Shown: positions 1-9,831, counted from the stretch's first letter. The stretch: 64,000 nt of DNA from Demequina pelophila (GCF_000971175.1 NZ_BBLY01000001.1:235709-299708), one strand, 5' to 3'. The notes: generated from the letters alone by a model not told the origin. Numbers and translations: made by a program.

Positions 1-390
1 CTCCGCGACCAGCTCCTCCGCGGAGGCGTTGAGGTTGACCGAGCTCGAGTAGCGCTCCTTGAGGGCCGCGAGCTGGGCCTCGACCGTCTCGAGCTCGCTG
101 ACGCGCGAGCGCAGGGCGTCGCCCTCGACCGTCAGCTCCTCGACGCGGTCCCGCAGCTGCGCGTTCTGGGCGCCCCACGCGATCACGACGGACGCGAGCA
201 GGCCCGCGAGGGCCGCCACGGCGAGCCCGAGCACCACGACCGGCCAGCGCCGCGGCCGCGACCCGGGCGGGGCCGACGGGACCGTGCCCCCCGGCACGCT
301 CACGGCCGGCGCGGCCGGTGACCCCGCCCCGTCGGGCGTCCCGAACGCGTCGTCCGTCTCGGGCCGGGCGAACGGGTCGGGGTGGGTCAC
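1..390 (-). CDS. Membrane-anchored coiled-coil protein (partial, C-terminus outside window)
   Basis: The first 130 codons are visible; the gene runs off the window edge. I read a GTG start at 388-390 that overlaps the stop of the upstream protease gene as GTGA. The product has a Pro/Gly/Ala-rich cytoplasmic head of about 50 residues, one hydrophobic segment at about residues 53-73 (VVVLGLAVAALAGLLASVVI), then a charged, Leu-spaced stretch (QLRDRVEELTVEGDALRSRV) that looks like coiled coil outside the membrane. It has the same head-TM-coil architecture as the gene two places upstream and is the last visible gene of the DUF1844 operon. I recognise no family; a structural or scaffolding role beside the serine protease is inference. 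Confidence 0.7.
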   Translation of the reverse strand, partial: MTHPDPFARPETDDAFGTPDGAGSPAAPAVSVPGGTVPSAPPGSRPRRWPVVVLGLAVAALAGLLASVVIAWGAQNAQLRDRVEELTVEGDALRSRVSELETVEAQLAALKERYSSSVNLNASAEELVAE

Positions 391-1148
391 TGTCCCAGAA
401 TGTCAGGTGTGGGCGGTTCCGTGAATGTGCAGCTGCGCTCGGGCACGAACAGCGACTCCTCGCTCAGCAGCGTGTTGAGCGTGGACACGGGCACGATGAA
501 GCTCTGGTTGGCGACGTTCTTGGCATACACGACGCCGATCACCTTGCCGTCCTCGTCGAGCACCGGCGACCCCGACGAGCCCTGCTCGACCGTGGCGCTG
601 GTGGCGAGCACGGTGCCCACCGAGCCGCCGATCGGGTCCTCGGTCGCGCCCAGCACCACGCCCGACGCGGTGGTGAGGCGGCCGCCGTTGGGGTAGCCCA
701 CGACCGTGATGACGTCGCCGGTCTCGGGGTCCTCGAGCGCGCGGGAGGCGTAGGCGTTGCCCAGCGACTCCTCGGTGGTGATGATCGCGATGTCCGCGAC
801 CGTGGTGGTCGACGCGGCGGTCGCGGGGATGGAGCGGCCGTCGTAGGTGAGCACGGACAGCCGCTTCGAGTTGGCGATGACGTGACGGTTGGTGACCAGC
901 GTGTGCTCGTCGAGCGCGAAGCCCGTGCCGGTGGTGATGAAGCCGCAGCCCACGTTGCGCACGCGCACGGTCATGCGCTGCGCCGCGGAGAAGCCGTCGG
1001 GCGACAGCGCGCCCGGGCCCTCGCCGGGGGAGATGGACGGCGTGGGCACGAAGTCGGTGGGCAGCGCCTGGGGCGCCGCCGGGATGGAGCCGCACCCCGC
1101 CAGCGCGAGGGCGCCGGCGGCCGCCATCGCCGTGACCGCACGCCTCAT
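387..1148 (-). CDS. Trypsin-like serine protease lipoprotein
   Basis: A 253-residue protein that starts with a lipoprotein signal (MRRAVTAMAAAGALALAGC, lipobox LAGC at about 16-19), so it should be anchored on the outer face of the membrane. A chymotrypsin-fold domain follows: the His of TNRHV, Asp of VADIAI and the nucleophile Ser in EQGSSGSPVLD are all present, with a Gly-rich strand before each. This is the layout of S1/HtrA-like proteases without a PDZ domain. It overlaps both neighbours by 4 bases (ATGA upstream, GTGA downstream), so translation is coupled. The substrate is unknown. Close sequence-level orthology to HtrA is not claimed. Confidence 0.85.
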   Translation of the reverse strand: MRRAVTAMAAAGALALAGCGSIPAAPQALPTDFVPTPSISPGEGPGALSPDGFSAAQRMTVRVRNVGCGFITTGTGFALDEHTLVTNRHVIANSKRLSVLTYDGRSIPATAASTTTVADIAIITTEESLGNAYASRALEDPETGDVITVVGYPNGGRLTTASGVVLGATEDPIGGSVGTVLATSATVEQGSSGSPVLDEDGKVIGVVYAKNVANQSFIVPVSTLNTLLSEESLFVPERSCTFTEPPTPDILGQ

Positions 1149-2164
1149 GGCGTGGTCGCCGGCACCGAGGAGGGGGCGAGCGCGGACTGCGCGCGCAGCG
1201 CCTGGGTGCACAGGTCGTTGACCGAGGTGCGGAAGGACTCGACCTCCCCCTCCTCGAGGTCCTCGGGCTGGTCGAGGTACTCGAGCAGCTGGTCGTGCGC
1301 CTCGATGCAGCGCTTGAGACTGGTCGACACGGTCTGCGCGGCCGCGAGGTCCTGCTGCAGCAGCGCGAACTGCTCCTGCGCGAACGCCGCGTCGTCGCCC
1401 CACTGGGCGTTCTCCGCCTGCAGCCGGCTCACCGTGTCCTTCGACGTCGCGAGCTGCTCGCTCAGCAGGTCGATGCGCTCCTGCGCGGTCACGAGCGCCT
1501 CGCGCTCGGCCGCGAGGTCCGCGCCCAGCCCGTAGCTCACGTCCGTGATGTCCTCGACCTGGACGCGCCACTCCTCGGACACGTGCCACAGGTAGGCGGC
1601 GAACGCCGACGCGCCGAGCGTGAGCACGGACAGCAGCGCCACCGTGATGATGAGGCCCACCGGCCGGCGCCGCGTCGGCGCGTGGTGACGGCGCCCGCCG
1701 CGCCTGCGCCGCGGGTGGTCGGGGCCGGCGATCACATGGTCGAGGGGGAGGAACGGGTGGCCGGGGCCGTTGTCGCTCTCGTCGGCGTCCGCCGCTGGAA
1801 CCTCCTGCGCGGCGTCGTCGCCGCGGTCGGTGCGGGTCCACGACCGCCCGTCGGGCCCGACGGGCACGACCGGGATCGCGCCGGTGTGCGGCGAACGCCG
1901 CCCGGGCCGGGTGACACGGGACGATGCAGGGGGAGCCTCGTCGTCGGCGTCGCCCGCGCCTGCGTCCCCTTCGTCCTGCGACGCCTCGTCGACCAGGGGA
2001 TCCGCGGCATCGTCCTCGCCGTAGGGGTGCCCGGCGTCGACGGACAGCACGACCTCGAGCTCGTCGGTCGCGGCGTCTCCCGCGCGCGACTCGACGACGC
2101 TGTCGTGCTGCCTACCGGGACGGCGCGGTCCGCGCCGCCGTCCGGTGCCGTGCTCTCGTGCCAC
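1145..2164 (-). CDS. Single-pass membrane protein with periplasmic coiled coil
   Basis: A 339-residue protein from a GTG start that shares a base with the TAG stop of the DUF1844 gene (TAGTG). About 150 acidic, low-complexity residues are followed by a basic patch (HPRRRRGGRRHHAPTRRR), one TM helix near residues 170-190 (GLIITVALLSVLTLGASAFA) and an extended heptad region (AEREALVTAQERIDLLSEQL and on) ending in a short Ser/Pro tail. The basic patch before the TM predicts N-in topology with the coil outside the cytoplasm. The family is not recognised. It is coupled to the protease gene by ATGA, suggesting that the coil and the protease act together (inference). The start is uncertain by some tens of codons. 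Confidence 0.7.
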   Translation of the reverse strand: MAREHGTGRRRGPRRPGRQHDSVVESRAGDAATDELEVVLSVDAGHPYGEDDAADPLVDEASQDEGDAGAGDADDEAPPASSRVTRPGRRSPHTGAIPVVPVGPDGRSWTRTDRGDDAAQEVPAADADESDNGPGHPFLPLDHVIAGPDHPRRRRGGRRHHAPTRRRPVGLIITVALLSVLTLGASAFAAYLWHVSEEWRVQVEDITDVSYGLGADLAAEREALVTAQERIDLLSEQLATSKDTVSRLQAENAQWGDDAAFAQEQFALLQQDLAAAQTVSTSLKRCIEAHDQLLEYLDQPEDLEEGEVESFRTSVNDLCTQALRAQSALAPSSVPATTP

Positions 2165-2592
2165 TAACGAACTGCCCCCGTGTACTTCTCTCCCGGGCCC
2201 TCGCCCGGCGCGTCCGGCACCACCGAGGCCTCGCGGAACGCGAGCTGCACGCTGCGCAGCCCGTCGCGCAGCGCACGCGCATGCGTGTCGCCCAGGTCCG
2301 GCGCGGCCGCCGTCACCATCCCGGCGAGGGCGTTGATGATCGTGCGGGCCTCGTCGAGGTCCTGGTGCCGGTCGCCGTCCTCGGCGAGCCCGCACCTGAG
2401 CGCCGCGGCGCTCAGCAGGTGAACGCCTACCGTGGTGATAAGTTCCACGGAGCTCACGTCGGCCAGGTCGCGCGCCGCCTGGGCGGCGCCCGTCTCCTCG
2501 CCTGCCGGTGCATCGTCCCCGGGGGTGCGCGGCGCATCGTCCCCCGTGCCGGGGAAGACGTGCGTGGTGGTCTCGGGCTGTTCGGCGCTCAT
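2164..2592 (-). CDS. DUF1844 domain protein
   Basis: A 142-residue protein matching the DUF1844 pattern: a variable Ala/Asp/Thr-rich head, then [20 protein letters not shown], a helical linker and [20 protein letters not shown]. In actinobacteria DUF1844 proteins commonly sit next to infC, as here where infC is divergent. The ATG at 2590-2592 was chosen because the family head begins shortly after it. Function is unknown; the conserved helices suggest a small helical fold. It heads the operon with the two coiled-coil proteins and the protease. Confidence 0.8.
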   Translation of the reverse strand: MSAEQPETTTHVFPGTGDDAPRTPGDDAPAGEETGAAQAARDLADVSSVELITTVGVHLLSAAALRCGLAEDGDRHQDLDEARTIINALAGMVTAAAPDLGDTHARALRDGLRSVQLAFREASVVPDAPGEGPGEKYTGAVR

Positions 2593-2739
2593 CGTGCTAT
2601 TCTTTCCTACTGACCGGTTGCGGCATGTGTCGCAACGCGCAAGTGGAGGCCATCTCCCACCTGAGGACCGGAACGACGGACCCAGGTTTACGGTAACGGT
2701 TCGCGGCACCCCCGGGTGTCCGCTGATCGCTTACTCGGT

Positions 2740-2778
2740 GGCCTCTGCTCGTGTTCGGGCAGGGGCCTTTCTCGTTTT
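2740..2778 (+). terminator. Hairpin plus T-rich tract in the infC leader (candidate attenuator)
   Basis: A 9-bp stem (GGCCTCTGC at 2740-2748 with GCAGGGGCC at 2759-2767, one G-U pair) is followed by TTTCTCGTTTT. It lies 50 bases before infC and after any plausible promoter, so it would terminate or attenuate transcription into infC-rpmI-rplT. L20 or IF3 autoregulation of this operon is known in other phyla; a link here is inference. Confidence 0.6.
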
Positions 2779-2827
2779 CGGGGAGGCGCCGGCCCGGCGG
2801 CCACAGACGTCACGAGAAGGAGCCGCT

Positions 2828-3442
2828 ATCAACGAGCCGCGCATCAACGAGCGCATTCGAGTCCCCGAGGTCCGCCTGGTCGGCCCGAAGGGCGAGCAGG
2901 TCGGCATCGTCCGCATCGAGGATGCCCTCCGACTGGCGCAGGACGCCGAACTCGACCTGGTCGAGGTGGCGCCCAACTCGCGTCCGCCCGTCGTGAAGCT
3001 CATGGACTACGGCAAGTTCAAGTACGAGGCCGCGGTCAAGGCCCGCGAGGCGCGTCGCAACCAGGCGAACACCGAGATCAAGGAGATGCGGTTCCGCCTC
3101 AAGATCGACGACCACGACTACGAGACCAAGAAGGGCCATGTGGTCCGCTTCCTCAAGGGCGGCGACAAGGTCAAGGTCACGATCATGTTCCGCGGTCGCG
3201 AGCAGTCGCGTCCCGAGTTCGGCCGTCGCCTGCTGATGAAGCTGGCGGAGGAAGTGCAGGAGTTCGGTGTCGTGGAGAACGCGCCGAACCAGGAGGGACG
3301 CAACATGTCGCTCGTCCTGGGCCCGCTGAAGAAGAAGGCGGAGGCCAAGGAGGAGCAGCGCAAGGCGCGCGAGGAGCGCAAGGCCGCGGAGACGGCCGCA
3401 CGCGACGAGCGCAAGACGCCCAAGGGCGCCGCGGCCGAGTAG
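2828..3442 (+). CDS. infC: Translation initiation factor IF-3
   Basis: A 204-residue IF-3. The N-domain starts [19 protein letters not shown], then the linker [20 protein letters not shown] and the C-domain ([41 protein letters not shown]), with a lysine/glutamate-rich tail. It binds the 30S subunit and checks start-codon pairing. The start is read as ATC at 2828-2830: family similarity begins there, GAAGGAG sits 5 bases upstream, and no ATG, GTG or TTG fits the Shine-Dalgarno. Non-canonical AUU/AUC starts underlie infC autoregulation in E. coli, so the same discrimination probably operates here. First gene of infC-rpmI-rplT. Confidence 0.96.
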   Translation: MNEPRINERIRVPEVRLVGPKGEQVGIVRIEDALRLAQDAELDLVEVAPNSRPPVVKLMDYGKFKYEAAVKAREARRNQANTEIKEMRFRLKIDDHDYETKKGHVVRFLKGGDKVKVTIMFRGREQSRPEFGRRLLMKLAEEVQEFGVVENAPNQEGRNMSLVLGPLKKKAEAKEEQRKAREERKAAETAARDERKTPKGAAAE

Positions 3443-3546
3443 GCCGCACCAGAGTTTCCGCGCCGCGGGGCGCGGGTCCACGTCGGGCGTCAGCCCGTGC
3501 AACGTGCTGGGCCTCGGCCCGGCCAGATCGGTTAGGAGTGGCAGCA

Positions 3547-3741
3547 ATGCCGAAGAACAAGACCCACTCGGGTGCCAAGAAGCGCTTCAAGCTCACCGGC
3601 ACCGGCAAGGTGAAGCACGCGTCCGCGATGAACGTGCACAAGTTCGAGGAGAAGCACTCCTCGCGCAAGCGTCGCGTGGCCGTCGACAAGATCCTGTCGG
3701 ACGCCGACACCAAGAAGATCAAGAAGCTGCTGGGCAAGTAA
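3547..3741 (+). CDS. rpmI: 50S ribosomal protein L35
   Basis: A 64-residue basic protein, MPKNKTHSGAKKRFKLTGTG onward, with the conserved KHSSRKRR segment and a C-terminal KKIKKLLGK. Length and sequence are typical for bL35 of the large subunit. TAGGAG stands 7 bases before the ATG. It lies between infC (104-base gap containing a GC hairpin near 3458-3475) and rplT (32-base gap), the usual order. Confidence 0.98.
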   Translation: MPKNKTHSGAKKRFKLTGTGKVKHASAMNVHKFEEKHSSRKRRVAVDKILSDADTKKIKKLLGK

Positions 3742-3773
3742 GCCCCGCCCCCATAGAGCCAAGGAGTTAGAAA

Positions 3774-4154
3774 ATGGCACGCGTCAAGCGGGCGGTCAAC
3801 GCCCAGAAGAAGCGCCGGTCCACCCTCGAGCGGGCCGCGGGTTACCGCGGTCAGCGCTCGCGCCTTTACCGGAAGGCCAAGGAGCAGGTCACCCACTCCA
3901 TGGTCTACAGCTACAACGACCGCCGGAAGCGCAAGGGCGACTTCCGCAAGCTGTGGATCCAGCGCATCAACGCCGCCGCCCGCGCGAACGGCATGACGTA
4001 CAACCGCTTCATCCAGGGCCTCAAGGCCGCTGAGATCGAGGTCGACCGCCGCATGCTCGCCGAGCTCGCGGTGAACGACGAGGCCGCCTTCGCGACCCTC
4101 GTCGAGGTTGCCAAGAAGGCCCTCCCGGCCGACGTCAACGCCCCCGCGGCGTAA
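3774..4154 (+). CDS. rplT: 50S ribosomal protein L20
   Basis: A 126-residue bL20: [20 protein letters not shown] at the N-terminus, the long basic helix through [20 protein letters not shown], and [20 protein letters not shown]. It binds 23S rRNA early in 50S assembly and is a known repressor of its own operon in several bacteria. AAGGAG precedes the ATG by 8 bases. The stop is only 9 bases before the rRNA methyltransferase gene, so the two are probably co-translated. Confidence 0.98.
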   Translation: MARVKRAVNAQKKRRSTLERAAGYRGQRSRLYRKAKEQVTHSMVYSYNDRRKRKGDFRKLWIQRINAAARANGMTYNRFIQGLKAAEIEVDRRMLAELAVNDEAAFATLVEVAKKALPADVNAPAA

Positions 4155-4163
4155 CCCACGCGC

Positions 4164-4997
4164 ATGTCAGGACGCCCCGTCGGGCCTGCCGACCTCCCCG
4201 TGACGCTCTCGAACCCGAGGGCCGAGCGTGTCAAGAGAGTCGCGGCCCTGGCGGGGCGTTCTGCGCGTTCGCGCGCCGGCGCCTGGCTGGTCGAGGGTCC
4301 GCAGTCCGTCCGCGAGGCGGTGCGCTTCGCCCCCGAGCGGGTGCGGGACGTGTACCTGTCCGCGGAGGCGCTCGAGCGCCACCCGGAGATCGCCGCCGCC
4401 GCGCTCGACGCCTCGCTGTACCTGCACGTGGGTACCGACCAGGTGCTCGACGCGATGAGCGGGGATGCCCAGGGCGTGGTCGCGGTGCTCGACTCGACCG
4501 GCCACTCGCTCGACGACGTGGTGGCCGCGCGGCCCCGGCTCGTCGCGGTGCTGTCCAACGTGCGCGACCCCGGCAACGCGGGCACGGTGATCCGCGCGGC
4601 GGACGCCGCCGGCGCCGACGCGGTCGTGCTCGCGGGGGAGTCCGTGGACCCCTCGAACCCCAAGGTGATCCGCTCCACCGCCGGCTCCCTGTTCCACCTC
4701 CCCGTCGCCCGCGCGCCCCTGGCAGACGCCGTCGAGGCGCTGCTCGAGGCCGGTCTGACCGTGCTCGCCGCCGATGGGTCGGGCGACGTCGAGCTGGGCG
4801 ATGCCTCCGGCGGCCTCGACCTCGCCGCTCCCACCGCCTGGGTGTTCGGCAACGAGGCCTGGGGCCTGCGCGACGAGGAGCTCGCGCTTGCGGACACGGT
4901 GGTCCGCATCCCGATCTACGGTCGCGCCGAGAGCCTCAACCTGGGCACCGCCGCGACGGTCTGCCTGTACGCCTCGGCGACCGCGCAGCGCGCCTGA
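4164..4997 (+). CDS. TrmH/SpoU-family RNA 2'-O-methyltransferase
   Basis: A 277-residue SPOUT methyltransferase. An N-terminal substrate-binding domain (about 1-105) is followed by the knotted SAM domain with family motif 1 (LSNVRDPGNAGTVIRAADAA), motif 2 (VFGNEAWGL) and motif 3 (RIPIYGRAESLNLGTAATVC). Known relatives methylate ribose in 23S rRNA. This gene routinely follows rplT or precedes pheST in actinobacteria, as here. The exact nucleotide target cannot be read from sequence. Confidence 0.93.
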   Translation: MSGRPVGPADLPVTLSNPRAERVKRVAALAGRSARSRAGAWLVEGPQSVREAVRFAPERVRDVYLSAEALERHPEIAAAALDASLYLHVGTDQVLDAMSGDAQGVVAVLDSTGHSLDDVVAARPRLVAVLSNVRDPGNAGTVIRAADAAGADAVVLAGESVDPSNPKVIRSTAGSLFHLPVARAPLADAVEALLEAGLTVLAADGSGDVELGDASGGLDLAAPTAWVFGNEAWGLRDEELALADTVVRIPIYGRAESLNLGTAATVCLYASATAQRA

Positions 4998-5335
4998 CGG
5001 CTCTCACCTCGCTCCTCGTTTTCGAGGCTCTCGCGCTGCTGGCCTCGCGCGGTACTTGCCCGCTCCCTCTCCCTCTCCCTTGCACGCGCCCCCTTGCCCT
5101 TGGCTCGAGCGGATTGTGTCGCTTTCGGCGCGTCCATGCGCCTCAGGGAGCGAATCGTGACGGTCACCGTCGACGCCGGCCCGATCGCCACTTCCGGAGC
5201 GGGCGCCGCGCTCGAGAACCGATGTCCCCGTGCCCTGCGCTGGGCCTCGATCCACAACACGGGCGCCATGGACGGCGTGCGAGCGCGCATCCGAGCAACC
5301 CTGCCGCCGTGCGCACACATCGGCCTTCGGAACGC
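4998..5335. other. Gene-free spacer with element copy A
   Basis: 338 bases without a supported gene. They contain a small CCTCG-TTTT-CGAGG hairpin just after the methyltransferase stop (near 5020-5035), a CT-rich run (5060-5100) and copy A of the 56-bp element (5107-5162). Open frames here lack any recognisable protein. Confidence 0.6.
5107..5162 (+). repeat. 56-bp element, copy A
   Basis: Two direct 15-mers of consensus GAGCGRATYGTGTCG stand 41 bases apart (5107-5121 and 5148-5162), with a spacer containing CGTCCATGCGCCTCAGG. The spacer is nearly identical in copy C. Copy B lies in inverted orientation just past the DUF559 gene, so A and B bracket that gene. Confidence 0.85.
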
Positions 5336-6223
5336 ATGCCCGCCGAGGTGCGGTCGGGCCTGAGGAGCTACTCGCGAGGCGAGCTCGTGGCGATGACCTC
5401 GGCGCGGGCCGTCCGGACCGCCATCGACGCGTTGGAGATCGTCGCGGTGATGCCCGGACGGTATGTGGCGCTCGCGCATGCCCGCGCGTTTGCGCCGCGC
5501 GCGCACGCCCTCGCAGAGGCGACGGGAGGAGCGGTGACGGGGGAGGGCGCGCTGTTCGCGGCCGGGATCCTGGACGGGGCTCCCGGTCGGATTCTCGTTG
5601 TCGCTCCACCGGGTCGTGGCCGGCCGGATCTCGACTGGGGCACGGCGTTCACGTCGACCGCGGCGCGGCCCGTCTCGATGCGAGGGTTCCTCCGTTGCGC
5701 GGAGCCGGCGCACGCCGTCTTCGATGCGTGGAGCCGTGGGCCGCAGGACCGCGCCGCAGGGACCGTCCTGGCCGCGATGCAGAAACGGGCGGTGAGCCCG
5801 CGCGACCTGCGCGAGGTCGCGGAGTCGCAGCCGGCCTGCCGGGACCGCCGCGGGCTCGATGCGGTGATCGCCGCGTTCGAGCGCGGCGCGCACTCGTACC
5901 TCGAATACGAGGGCATGGCCACGGTGTTCCGCGGGCGGGAGTTCGACCGATTCACCCGGCAGCACGCGGTGCGCCCCGTGAGGAACCTGTACTACCTCGA
6001 CATGTACGACGCCGCGACCATGACGGCCGTCGAGCTCGACGGGGAGGGCTATCACACCGCCGCAGAGCACCGGGAGTCCGACTGCCGGCGGGACGCGGAG
6101 CTCGCCGGCATCGGAATCCAGACGATCAGGCTCACGTACCGGCAGGTGACGCGCCAACCTGAGTGGTGCCGCGAGGTGGTGAGGGGAGTGCTCGCGGCGC
6201 GGGCGACACGATTCGCTCCGTAG
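5336..6223 (+). CDS. DUF559/Vsr-like endonuclease-domain protein with AbiEi-like N-terminal region
   Basis: A 295-residue protein. The N-terminal part (SYSRGELVAMTSARAVRTAI ... VMPGRYVALAHA) resembles the winged-helix of AbiEi-type antitoxins. The C-terminal 90 residues look like the PD-(D/E)xK domain of DUF559/Vsr-like proteins: a Glu in SYLEYEGM, Asp in YYLDMYDAATM, then TAVELDGEGYH and the Arg/Asp-rich CRRDAELAG. The ATG at 5336 was chosen as the first in-frame start after copy A. Codon use is less biased than its neighbours (ATTCTCG, GGATTC, GGAATC). The last five codons and the stop lie inside repeat copy B, so gene and repeat are physically fused. The function is not established for the family. 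Confidence 0.75.
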   Translation: MPAEVRSGLRSYSRGELVAMTSARAVRTAIDALEIVAVMPGRYVALAHARAFAPRAHALAEATGGAVTGEGALFAAGILDGAPGRILVVAPPGRGRPDLDWGTAFTSTAARPVSMRGFLRCAEPAHAVFDAWSRGPQDRAAGTVLAAMQKRAVSPRDLREVAESQPACRDRRGLDAVIAAFERGAHSYLEYEGMATVFRGREFDRFTRQHAVRPVRNLYYLDMYDAATMTAVELDGEGYHTAAEHRESDCRRDAELAGIGIQTIRLTYRQVTRQPEWCREVVRGVLAARATRFAP

Positions 6224-6259
6224 GACGCGGTGACCGGCCGAAAACGACACAATCCGCTC
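6204..6259 (-). repeat. 56-bp element, copy B (inverted relative to A)
   Basis: On the minus strand this reads as copy A: 15-mers CGACACGATTCGCTC (6204-6218) and CGACACAATCCGCTC (6245-6259), again exactly 41 bases apart. The spacer is more diverged than in A and C. It overlaps the last codons of the DUF559 gene. Confidence 0.85.
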
Positions 6260-6274
6260 GAGCGGAGGGCGCCC

Positions 6275-6354
6275 GGAAAAGCGGGGCTCTCGTGAGCGGA
6301 AAAGCGGGGCTCTCGCGAGCGGAAATGCGGGGCTGTCGCGAGCGGGAAAGCGGC
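6275..6354 (+). repeat. 23-bp tandem repeat, about 3.5 copies
   Basis: Units start at 6275, 6298, 6321 and 6344 (partial). The core is AAGCGGGGCTCTCGCGAGC, and each unit holds the palindrome CTCGCGAG (CTCGTGAG in unit 1). It lies immediately after copy B and 67 bases before the diguanylate cyclase start. No coding sense on either strand. Confidence 0.85.
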
Positions 6355-6420
6355 CCGGTGTGACGAATCCCACGTCGCAGGCGCACTCCTGGATGCTTGC
6401 CCCTCGGCAAGAATAGGGGG

Positions 6421-8139
6421 ATGCCCCTTGGACACCTCCGCTCCCGCATGCCGCGCGTCCGCGGCGTCGCGGTGGCGGCCGTCATCGTCGCGCTGATCCT
6501 CGCGCTGCAGATGGTGGTGCAGGTGGTGGGCGCGTACATCGCCGACCAGGGCGCGCACGCGGCGGCCCGCGACACCTACACGTACGTGGGCGACCTCATG
6601 GCGGAGAAGGTCTACGGCATGGCGGACGCCGGCACCGACGTGGTCGAGGGCACCGCCTCGGAGATCACCCGCGCGGGCACCCTCGCGAGCGGCGCCGACC
6701 TCACCGCCGCGCTCGCCGCGCGCCTCGACCGCGAGGACATGGTCGGCTCGATCTTCGTGGGCCGCCCCGACGGGCACACGATCGCCCTCGCCCGCGATCC
6801 CGAGGGCGACGGGTACATCCGCACGGACGTCGCGCCGGGGGTGTCGCCCGTGGCGACCCGCGAGACGCTCGACGCGGAGCTCGCGGTGATCGACTCTGTG
6901 ACCGTCGAGACGGACTACGACGTCACCGGACGGCCCTGGTACCGGCTCGCGGTCGACTCGAACGAGCCCGTGTGGACCCGGCCCTACGTGTCGCTGCGCA
7001 CGGGGGAGCTGGTGGTGTCGCCCGTGGTCGCGGCCCGGGTCGACGGCGACGTGCTCGCCGTCGTGGGCGCGGACCTCGACATCGACCGCGCGAGCGACCT
7101 GCTCGACGACATCCCGATCGGCGCGGACGCGCGCGCCTTCGTGCTCACCGCCGACGACCGCCGCGTCATCGCGGCCCCGCGCGGCGCGCGTGACGAGCTC
7201 GCCGAGCGCGTCGAGGACCTGGGCACCGCGCCCCCCGCGGACGAGCTGGGCCTGCGGCCGGTAGCGTCCGACACGCACGCGGCTGAGGGCACCGTCGCCG
7301 CCGGCGACATCGCGTTCGACGACGACTCCGACCTGGTGCGCCTCGAGCGCAGCATCGACGCCGACGGGCTCGACTGGATCCTCCACCTCGAGGCCCGCGA
7401 GACCGACCTCACGCCGGGCCTCAACCGGTTCACCGAGGTGGCGCTGCTCGTCACCGCGTTCTCGATTCTCATGGTGGTCCTCGCCGCGATCTTCGCCGCG
7501 CGACTGTGGCGCCCGCTCCTGCGCCTGCGCGACCGCGCGAGCACCGACCCCCTCACCGGCCTGGCGAACCGCTACGAGTTCTCGCAGCGCGCCGGCGCCA
7601 TCGCCCGGGTGGCGCAGGCCGACGACCACGCGCTCCTCGTGGTGACCTTCGACCTCGACCGCTTCAAGCGGCTCAACGACAGCGCGGGCCACGATGCGGG
7701 CGACGCCGTGCTCGCCGCCGTGGGCCAGGCGCTGCTCGAGTCCGTGCGCCGCCGCGATGTGGCCGCGCGCCTGGGCGGCGACGAGTTCATCGCCGTGCTG
7801 CGCGTGCGCGACGCCGGCGCGGCCCGCGACGTCGCCTCCCGGCTCCGCCGCGACGTCGAGTCCGCCATCCGCGGGTGCGGCGCGTGGGCCGACGAGGTGG
7901 GCGTGACCGCGGGATTCGCCACCAGCGCCGTCCACGGGCACGACATCCCCACGCTGCAGCGCGCCGCCGACGCCGCGCTCGTGGCGGGCAAGCGCAAGGC
8001 CAAGGGGCACGCCTACGGCGACGCCGGCGAGCCGGGGGACGATGCGCGGGTCGCCGGGGAGCGCGGCCTCACCAGGGGAGAGGCGAGCGTCACGGATGGG
8101 GCGGGCCGCCCGCTGGCCGAGGACCGTCGCGGCCGCTGA
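6421..8139 (+). CDS. Membrane diguanylate cyclase with extracellular Cache-like sensor
   Basis: A 572-residue protein: TM1 at about 14-36, an extracytoplasmic region of about 300 residues with a dCache signature (TGRPWYRLA, then YVSLRTGELVVSPVVAARVD), TM2 at about 340-365, then a GGDEF domain. The active-site motif GGDEF (452-456) is intact. The product-inhibition I-site RRRD lies five residues before it, so it should make c-di-GMP from two GTP and be feedback-controlled. STDPLTGLANR marks the domain start. A disordered tail of about 35 residues follows. The start is uncertain: ATG 6421 has no separate Shine-Dalgarno but AAGAAT lies 6 bases upstream, fitting a leaderless mRNA; a TTG at 6397 is in frame. 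Confidence 0.9.
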   Translation: MPLGHLRSRMPRVRGVAVAAVIVALILALQMVVQVVGAYIADQGAHAAARDTYTYVGDLMAEKVYGMADAGTDVVEGTASEITRAGTLASGADLTAALAARLDREDMVGSIFVGRPDGHTIALARDPEGDGYIRTDVAPGVSPVATRETLDAELAVIDSVTVETDYDVTGRPWYRLAVDSNEPVWTRPYVSLRTGELVVSPVVAARVDGDVLAVVGADLDIDRASDLLDDIPIGADARAFVLTADDRRVIAAPRGARDELAERVEDLGTAPPADELGLRPVASDTHAAEGTVAAGDIAFDDDSDLVRLERSIDADGLDWILHLEARETDLTPGLNRFTEVALLVTAFSILMVVLAAIFAARLWRPLLRLRDRASTDPLTGLANRYEFSQRAGAIARVAQADDHALLVVTFDLDRFKRLNDSAGHDAGDAVLAAVGQALLESVRRRDVAARLGGDEFIAVLRVRDAGAARDVASRLRRDVESAIRGCGAWADEVGVTAGFATSAVHGHDIPTLQRAADAALVAGKRKAKGHAYGDAGEPGDDARVAGERGLTRGEASVTDGAGRPLAEDRRGR

Positions 8140-8142
8140 TAG

Positions 8143-9830
<1,688 letters not shown>

Positions 9831-9831
<1 letters not shown>

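Noticed and set aside
387-1841. Long minus-strand open frame of about 484 codons covering the protease
   Set aside because: Only the last 253 codons (from 1148) code for the protease. The upstream part is a shadow of the coiled-coil gene in another frame with Arg/Pro-rich composition.
5107-6259. Classical insertion sequence
   Set aside because: Ends are inverted, but no transposase motif (DDE, HUH or serine/tyrosine recombinase) is found and no target duplication was seen.
5107-6354. CRISPR-like array
   Set aside because: The 56-bp element has only two 15-mers per copy and the 23-bp units have no spacers; no cas gene is near.
6052-8010. A 652-codon minus-strand frame opposite the diguanylate cyclase
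   Set aside because: Antisense shadow, low complexity; the plus-strand GGDEF gene explains the region.
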